A stretch of 9,810 bases of DNA from Acidimicrobiia bacterium (lineage in GTDB: Bacteria; Actinomycetota; Acidimicrobiia; Acidimicrobiales; JACDCH01), in assembly GCA_013694495.1 (NCBI GenBank), contig JACDCH010000078.1, forward strand, positions 1 through 9,810, written 5' to 3'. The position numbers and the translations under genes are program-made. The number at the start of each line of letters is the position of its first letter. The stretch's first letter is position 1. Below are positions 6,068 through 9,810 of the stretch, piece by piece. The notes under the pieces are model-generated. The model was given only the letters and a program-made list of their open reading frames with translations, was not told the DNA's origin and searched no databases.

Positions 6068-7052
6068 CGATCTTCACCATGCGGCTCATCCAGAGGTAAC
6101 CCCCGCCGATCATGAGGGCGCAGACGCCCAGCATGATCCGACCGGCCGACGTCGAGAACATGGGCGCCATGTACGACGGGTTCATCACCGCCATGGCACC
6201 GCCGAGCCCTGGCACGAGGACGAGCAGCATCATGGCCGAGGCCCGGCCCTCGGCCGTCAGCGCCTTGACCTCGCCCCGCATGTGCGTGCGCTCGCGGATC
6301 GTGAAGGCGACCCGGTCGAGCAGCTCGGCGAGGTTGCCGCCCACCTCGGCCTGGATCTGCATGGCCAGCGCGGCCCAGCGGAAGTCGTCGCTGGCGACGC
6401 GCTCCGCGGCATCGGTGAGGGTCTCGTGCAGGCCCCGCCCGAGTCGGATCTCGGCCACGACCTTGCGCAGCTCGCGGCCCATGGGGTCGGGCATCTCCTT
6501 CGACACGCCGTCGAGGGCCTGACCGATCGAGCGTCCGGCCCGCAGCGACCCGGCGAGGGTCGTGAGGGCATCGGGGAGCTGCATGCCGAACTTCTTCTGG
6601 CGCTTGGCGACGATGATGCGGAGCGCGAGCGGCGGGCCGGCACCGGCCAGCACGAACGCCACCAGCGCCATCAGCGCGGAGCCGAGGAGGACGAACACGG
6701 CGATCGGCAGCACCACGGTCGCGGTGACGTGGGCGAGCATGAGCTCGGCCGGTCGGACCGGGACGTCGGCGGTCCGCAGCCTGCGTTCGAGCGAGCCGAG
6801 CAGGCCGCGGCGGTTGGCGACGTTGGCGGTGACCTCGACGGCGCGGCGCAGCACCGCCGACGCAGCGAGGACGTCGTCGAGCCGTCGGGTTCGGCGGTCG
6901 CTGCGCTTGGGCGCCGGCGCGACGGCGGCCTCGGCCTCGACGACCTCGGCGCGGTCGCGGCCGACGAAGAGCAAGGTGGCCACGAGGACGCCGAGGCCGA
7001 GCACGACGCCGGCGAGCAGCAGCAGGACGACCGGCTCGGCGGGGAGGCTCAT
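6060..7052 (-). CDS. tadB: TadB-like inner-membrane platform protein (type II secretion F domain)
   Basis: The 330-residue product starts with a membrane segment (about 7-29), followed by a charged, Ala/Pro-containing cytoplasmic stretch (31-70), a hydrophobic pair (about 105-148), and a T2SF/GspF domain beginning with FGMQLPDALTTLAGSLRAG (155-173). The conserved RLGRGLHETLTDAAERV (203-219) and QIQAEVGGNLAELLD (232-246) blocks follow, then two C-terminal membrane segments (about 270-290 and 304-322). It should form the platform with TadC beneath the pilus and contact TadA. ATG at 7052 shares an ATGA overlap with the end of tadA, a typical coupling arrangement; no Shine-Dalgarno sequence precedes it. 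The open frame continues much further upstream but that part lies over tadA and is discarded. Confidence 0.93.
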   Translation of the reverse strand: MSLPAEPVVLLLLAGVVLGLGVLVATLLFVGRDRAEVVEAEAAVAPAPKRSDRRTRRLDDVLAASAVLRRAVEVTANVANRRGLLGSLERRLRTADVPVRPAELMLAHVTATVVLPIAVFVLLGSALMALVAFVLAGAGPPLALRIIVAKRQKKFGMQLPDALTTLAGSLRAGRSIGQALDGVSKEMPDPMGRELRKVVAEIRLGRGLHETLTDAAERVASDDFRWAALAMQIQAEVGGNLAELLDRVAFTIRERTHMRGEVKALTAEGRASAMMLLVLVPGLGGAMAVMNPSYMAPMFSTSAGRIMLGVCALMIGGGYLWMSRMVKIDV

Positions 7053-8515
7053 CGGAGGTCCGCCATGCGCTCCCGGAGGTTCCGGGCCTGGCTGTTCTCG
7101 AACATGTCGCCCCCCACGGCGACGCCGCTGTCCTCGAGCTTCTCGGCGAACCCGGGGCGCACGCCGGTGGGCTCGAGCACGCCCTGGTGGCGTCCGTTCG
7201 CGTCGACGCCGGCGCTGAAGTCGAACAGGTAGATGTCCTGCAGCGTGATGGTGTCGCCCTCCATCGCGTCGATCTCCGTGATGTGGGTGACGCGACGGGT
7301 GCCGTCGCGGAGGCGGGTGAGCTGCACGATGACGTCCACCGCGGAGGCGACCTGCTCGCGGATGGCGCGGATCGGGAGCTCGAAGCCCGCCATGAGCGTG
7401 AGCGTCTCGATGCGGCTCAGCGCGTCGCGGGGGCTGTTGGAGTGCACGGTGGTCATCGACCCGTCGTGGCCTGTGTTCATGGCCTGGAGCATGTCGAGGG
7501 CCTCGCCGCCGCGGCACTCGCCCACGACGATGCGGTCGGGGCGCATGCGGAGGCTGTTGCGCACCAGGTCGCGGATCGTGATCTCGCCCGCCCGCTCCAC
7601 GTTCGGCGGGCGGGTCTCCATGCAGAGCACGTGCCGCTGGTGGAGCTGGAGCTCCTTGGCGTCCTCGACGGTGACGATCCGCTCGCCGCTCGGGATGAAC
7701 GACGACAGGACGTTCAGCAGCGTCGTCTTCCCGGTGCCGGTGCCGCCGGACACGACGATGTTCAGCTTCCCCTCGATGCAGGCCCGCAGGAAGCGCACGC
7801 TGCGCTCGTCGAGCGTGCCGAACTTCACGAGGTCGGCGGCCATGAACGGATCGCGAGCGAACTTCCGGATCGTGAGGAACGGTCCGTCGATGGCGAGTGG
7901 GGCGATGATGGCGTTCACCCGCGAGCCGTCGGGGAGGCGGGCATCGACCATCGGCGACGACTCGTCGATGCGCCGGCCGACGTTGGAGACGATCTTGTCG
8001 ATCACCCGGCGGACGTGCTGCGCGTCGACGAAGCCTGATGCCACCTCGACGACCTTGCCGTCGCGCTCCACGAACACGATGTCGGGTCCGTTGACCATGA
8101 CCTCGGTGACGGAGTCGTCGTTCAGCAGGTCTTCGATCGGGCCGTAGCCGACGACGTCATTGCGGATGTCGGTGGCGAACTGCTCGTACAGCTCGCCGGT
8201 GGCCGGGATGTTGGCGTGGGCGAAGGCGGCCGCGATCGTCTCGCGCAGGCGCGCCTCGAGCTCGTCGTCGCGGACGGCGTCGTCGAACAGGAGCGGACCG
8301 AGCTCCTTCACGACCCGCTTGTGGACCTCGGCGTGCACGAGCGGCGGCAGGCTGATCCGGGGGGCGGGGGCGGGGGCGGCCGTGGCGGGACGGAGGATGT
8401 CGTGCGGCGCGGCCTCGCCGGCGTCCGAGGCGGGCTGGCCCGAACTCGCGCCCTCGGGCGGCTGCCGCTCGATGTCCTTGCGGGCGGAGTTGATCCGGTC
8501 GCGGAGCGCGCTCAT
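7049..8515 (-). CDS. tadA: TadA/CpaF secretion ATPase of the Tad pilus
   Basis: The 488-residue product is a complete CpaF/TadA-type hexameric ATPase that would power Flp pilus assembly from the cytoplasmic face of the membrane. After an N-terminal Ala/Pro-rich linker (38-60), the N-terminal domain runs from about 60 to 235. The catalytic core shows Walker A GGTGTGKTT (257-265), the Asp box around VTVEDAKEL (281-289), the CpaF-type METRPPNVE block (299-307), Walker B RIVVGECRGGEALDM (328-342) with Glu333, and the His box TGHDGSMTTVHSN (348-360). All key residues are intact. ATG at 8515 has GGAG 7 nt upstream and an ATGA overlap with the end of cpaB; the open frame extends to 9436 but that lies over cpaB. 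The C-terminal 40 residues or so after the core are Gly/Arg-containing and less conserved in appearance. Spacing to tadB implies coupled expression. Confidence 0.96.
   Translation of the reverse strand: MSALRDRINSARKDIERQPPEGASSGQPASDAGEAAPHDILRPATAAPAPAPRISLPPLVHAEVHKRVVKELGPLLFDDAVRDDELEARLRETIAAAFAHANIPATGELYEQFATDIRNDVVGYGPIEDLLNDDSVTEVMVNGPDIVFVERDGKVVEVASGFVDAQHVRRVIDKIVSNVGRRIDESSPMVDARLPDGSRVNAIIAPLAIDGPFLTIRKFARDPFMAADLVKFGTLDERSVRFLRACIEGKLNIVVSGGTGTGKTTLLNVLSSFIPSGERIVTVEDAKELQLHQRHVLCMETRPPNVERAGEITIRDLVRNSLRMRPDRIVVGECRGGEALDMLQAMNTGHDGSMTTVHSNSPRDALSRIETLTLMAGFELPIRAIREQVASAVDVIVQLTRLRDGTRRVTHITEIDAMEGDTITLQDIYLFDFSAGVDANGRHQGVLEPTGVRPGFAEKLEDSGVAVGGDMFENSQARNLRERMADLR
8359..8379 (+). 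repeat. Second GGGGGC-type G-tract repeat
   Basis: G-tracts of 6, 5, 5 and 2 bases separated by single C residues lie inside the 5' part of tadA, where the complementary strand encodes the APAPAP linker. It resembles the repeat in the ABC transporter gene at 50-77 but has only three long tracts, so an intramolecular quadruplex is less certain. In both cases the G-rich strand is the template strand and the repeat encodes an Ala-Pro linker or tail. Confidence 0.6.
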
Positions 8516-9306
8516 GTCCCCGCTCCGGGCGCGGTCTCTGCGGTGAGCGACTCGGGGAGGGCGTCGGTCACGCCGACCGGATCGAGCTCGCTCGGGTCGT
8601 TGCCGGGGCCCACGAGGGCCAGCAGGACCTCGTACTGGCGGGTCAGGAAGAGCAGCCGGGCGGCGTCCTGGGGCGCGACGGCCACGGTGTAGTTGCTGCT
8701 GCCCGGGTTGACGACGGCCTCGACGGCGCCGTCGGGTGGCCGGACCGTCGTACCGATGGCGATGATCTGCAGGTCCTGGAAGACGTGCACCATGGCCGGG
8801 CCGTTCGAGTCCGGGAGCCCCAGCTCGGCGGCGTTGGGCACGTTGACCAGGAGGTTGACCCGGTCGCCGGGGCTCACCAGGTCGGAAACCGCGGCGGCGC
8901 CGCTCGCCTCGAACGACACGGCGACCGTGCCCTCCGGAAGGGCGTCGGCGAACGTCGCCGGCCCGTCGTTCTCCCTGCTCGCGGTGGGATCCACGAATGC
9001 CCCGGTGACCACGACCTGGCCCGCCCGGAGGACGCCGTCGGCGACCGACCCGGCCAGGGCGGAGCGGTCGGTCACGGCGGTCGGCGCCAGGGACGCCTGC
9101 ATCGTCTGGGAGACCTGGATGCGGCCATCGGCGAGGGCTTCGTCGAAGGACGTGCCGTCCGGGACGTCGACGGTGGCGACGAGCATCCGGACCGGCTCGG
9201 CGGCGGCGGCCGCCCGGTCGTCCGCGCCGCTCACGTAGCGGAGGAGGCCGAACCCGGATCCCATCGCCACGAGCGCGGCGACGGCGACGACTGCGAGGCG
9301 GTTCAC
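8512..9306 (-). CDS. cpaB: CpaB/RcpC-type Flp pilus assembly protein (SAF domain)
   Basis: The 264-residue product has one N-terminal membrane segment (about 4-24) and an outward-facing remainder. Residues about 38-103 fit an SAF domain: VRMLVATVDVPDGTSFDEAL (39-58) followed by the GSVADGVLRAGQVVVTGAFV strand-turn region (86-105). Residues about 124-232 fit the RcpC/CpaB domain, with GTVAVSFE, LVSPGDRVNLLVNV and the late YTVAVAPQDAARLLFL stretch (206-221). In diderm Tad systems this protein works with the outer-membrane secretin; here its partner is unclear. GTG at 9306 is chosen because it shares a GTGA overlap with the upstream gene and places the membrane segment directly after the start; ATG codon 15 would cut through that segment. 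The end overlaps tadA by 4 nt. It comes directly before tadA, with no tadZ/cpaE gene between them. Confidence 0.88.
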   Translation of the reverse strand: MNRLAVVAVAALVAMGSGFGLLRYVSGADDRAAAAAEPVRMLVATVDVPDGTSFDEALADGRIQVSQTMQASLAPTAVTDRSALAGSVADGVLRAGQVVVTGAFVDPTASRENDGPATFADALPEGTVAVSFEASGAAAVSDLVSPGDRVNLLVNVPNAAELGLPDSNGPAMVHVFQDLQIIAIGTTVRPPDGAVEAVVNPGSSNYTVAVAPQDAARLLFLTRQYEVLLALVGPGNDPSELDPVGVTDALPESLTAETAPGAGT

Positions 9307-9810
9307 GAGGCACCACGCTGGGCAGCGTGCGCCAGGCGGAGCTCGTGGCCGACGACGAGGTCCTGCACCCGCTCGCGGAGCAGGAGCAGGTCGACGAGGT
9401 CCCGGACGCTGGCGGCGGCGACGCCGAGGCCGGCAACCGCGTCGGCGGCCGTCGTCACGGTGGGCAGGAGGGCAGCGCCGTCCCCGACCCACCGGTGGAG
9501 GGCATCGATCGTCACGTCGGCCGAGCCGCCCTCGCCGGCCGCGCCGATCGCGCCGACGAGGTCCCCGACGGCGTGCTGGATGTTGGCCGCGGGCTCGATG
9601 ACAGCGGGGCTGTGGAAGGCGTCGGCGAAGAGCAGGTCCTGCAGCCGGGCCTCGTCGAGGTGCGCCCCGAGGTGGAACTGCAGGCGCTTGACCGCCGCCA
9701 ACGACAGGAGCGCGGCGTCGACGTCGGTGAGCGGGCCTCGATCGAGGTGGCCGAGGTGGTGGGCCACGAGCGGCGACAGGTCGTCGACCAGGGCCCGGTC
9801 GGCCCGGGCC
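9303..9810 (-). CDS. Unrecognised mostly helical protein, C-terminal 168 residues only
   Basis: The frame is open to the right window edge, so the true start is outside and only the C-terminal end is visible. The visible part is rich in Ala, Leu, Val, Asp, Arg and His, has no cysteine, and looks almost entirely alpha-helical. Segments such as DVDAALLSLAAVKRLQFHL and SVRDLVDLLLLRERVQDLVV resemble amphipathic helices. A mildly hydrophobic stretch near VAGLGVAAASVRDLVDLLLL is too polar for a confident membrane segment. I do not recognise a family. The stop codon shares a GTGA overlap with cpaB, so it is very probably the preceding gene of the same operon and connected to pilus expression or assembly. 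It could be a pilus-specific accessory or regulatory protein; nothing in the visible sequence identifies an enzyme. High-GC codon use matches its neighbours. Confidence 0.7.
   Translation of the reverse strand, partial: ARADRALVDDLSPLVAHHLGHLDRGPLTDVDAALLSLAAVKRLQFHLGAHLDEARLQDLLFADAFHSPAVIEPAANIQHAVGDLVGAIGAAGEGGSADVTIDALHRWVGDGAALLPTVTTAADAVAGLGVAAASVRDLVDLLLLRERVQDLVVGHELRLAHAAQRGAS

Noticed and set aside
7053..7517. Upstream extension of the tadB frame
   Set aside because: It covers the 3' part of tadA in another frame and is rich in Arg, Pro and His. The ATG at 7052 forms the expected ATGA junction and starts a clear membrane segment.
8516..9436. Upstream extension of the tadA frame to 9436
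   Set aside because: The extension lies over cpaB in another frame and is Arg/Gly-rich. The ATG at 8515 has a Shine-Dalgarno site and a 4-nt overlap with cpaB.
9307..9492. Upstream extension of the cpaB frame
   Set aside because: It overlaps the upstream coupled gene in another frame and is Arg/Pro-rich; the GTG at 9306 gives the GTGA overlap and a proper membrane anchor.

Overview
The window is very GC-rich DNA with dense, tightly packed coding and G/C-ending codons. Gene content and protein style (monoderm-type Tad pilus genes without a visible secretin, an actinobacterial-type ABC exporter) suggest a high-GC actinomycete, perhaps of the Acidimicrobiia. The taxonomic placement is an inference from composition and gene content only.

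Left part (1-2924): a complete ABC-type exporter half-transporter lies on the minus strand (43-1926). A 68-bp gap separates it from a divergent small MmcQ/YjbR-family gene on the plus strand (1995-2375), which is followed by an unrecognised acidic 155-residue protein gene (2457-2924). Each side of the divergent gap carries a TAnnnT -10-like hexamer close to the start codon, compatible with leaderless or nearly leaderless transcripts.

Right part (2940-9810): one minus-strand operon, read from the right edge leftwards, encodes the core of a Tad (Flp/type IVc) pilus machine. The order is an unrecognised helical protein (cut by the window edge), CpaB/RcpC, TadA (secretion ATPase), TadB and TadC (inner-membrane platform), TadE (pseudopilin-like) and a large TadG-like protein with a beta-rich, cysteine-containing exported domain. 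Every junction is an overlap of 4-11 nt or a 1-nt gap, so the genes are very probably co-transcribed and translationally coupled. TadA would power the TadB/TadC platform, while TadE, the TadG-like protein and CpaB would be the membrane-anchored outward-facing parts. No TadZ/CpaE, Flp prepilin or prepilin peptidase gene is in the window. The operon promoter must lie beyond the right edge.

The plus-strand pair and the Tad operon converge with only 15 nt between stop codons. A nested inverted repeat at 2932-2979 spans this junction and is a good candidate for a bidirectional terminator. The main items for a second look are the coupled unknown protein at the right edge, the large exported domain of the TadG-like protein, the G-quadruplex-like hexamer repeat inside the end of the ABC gene, and the acidic unknown protein. 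I see no mobile element, CRISPR array, tRNA or rRNA, and no clear sign of a wholly new system.
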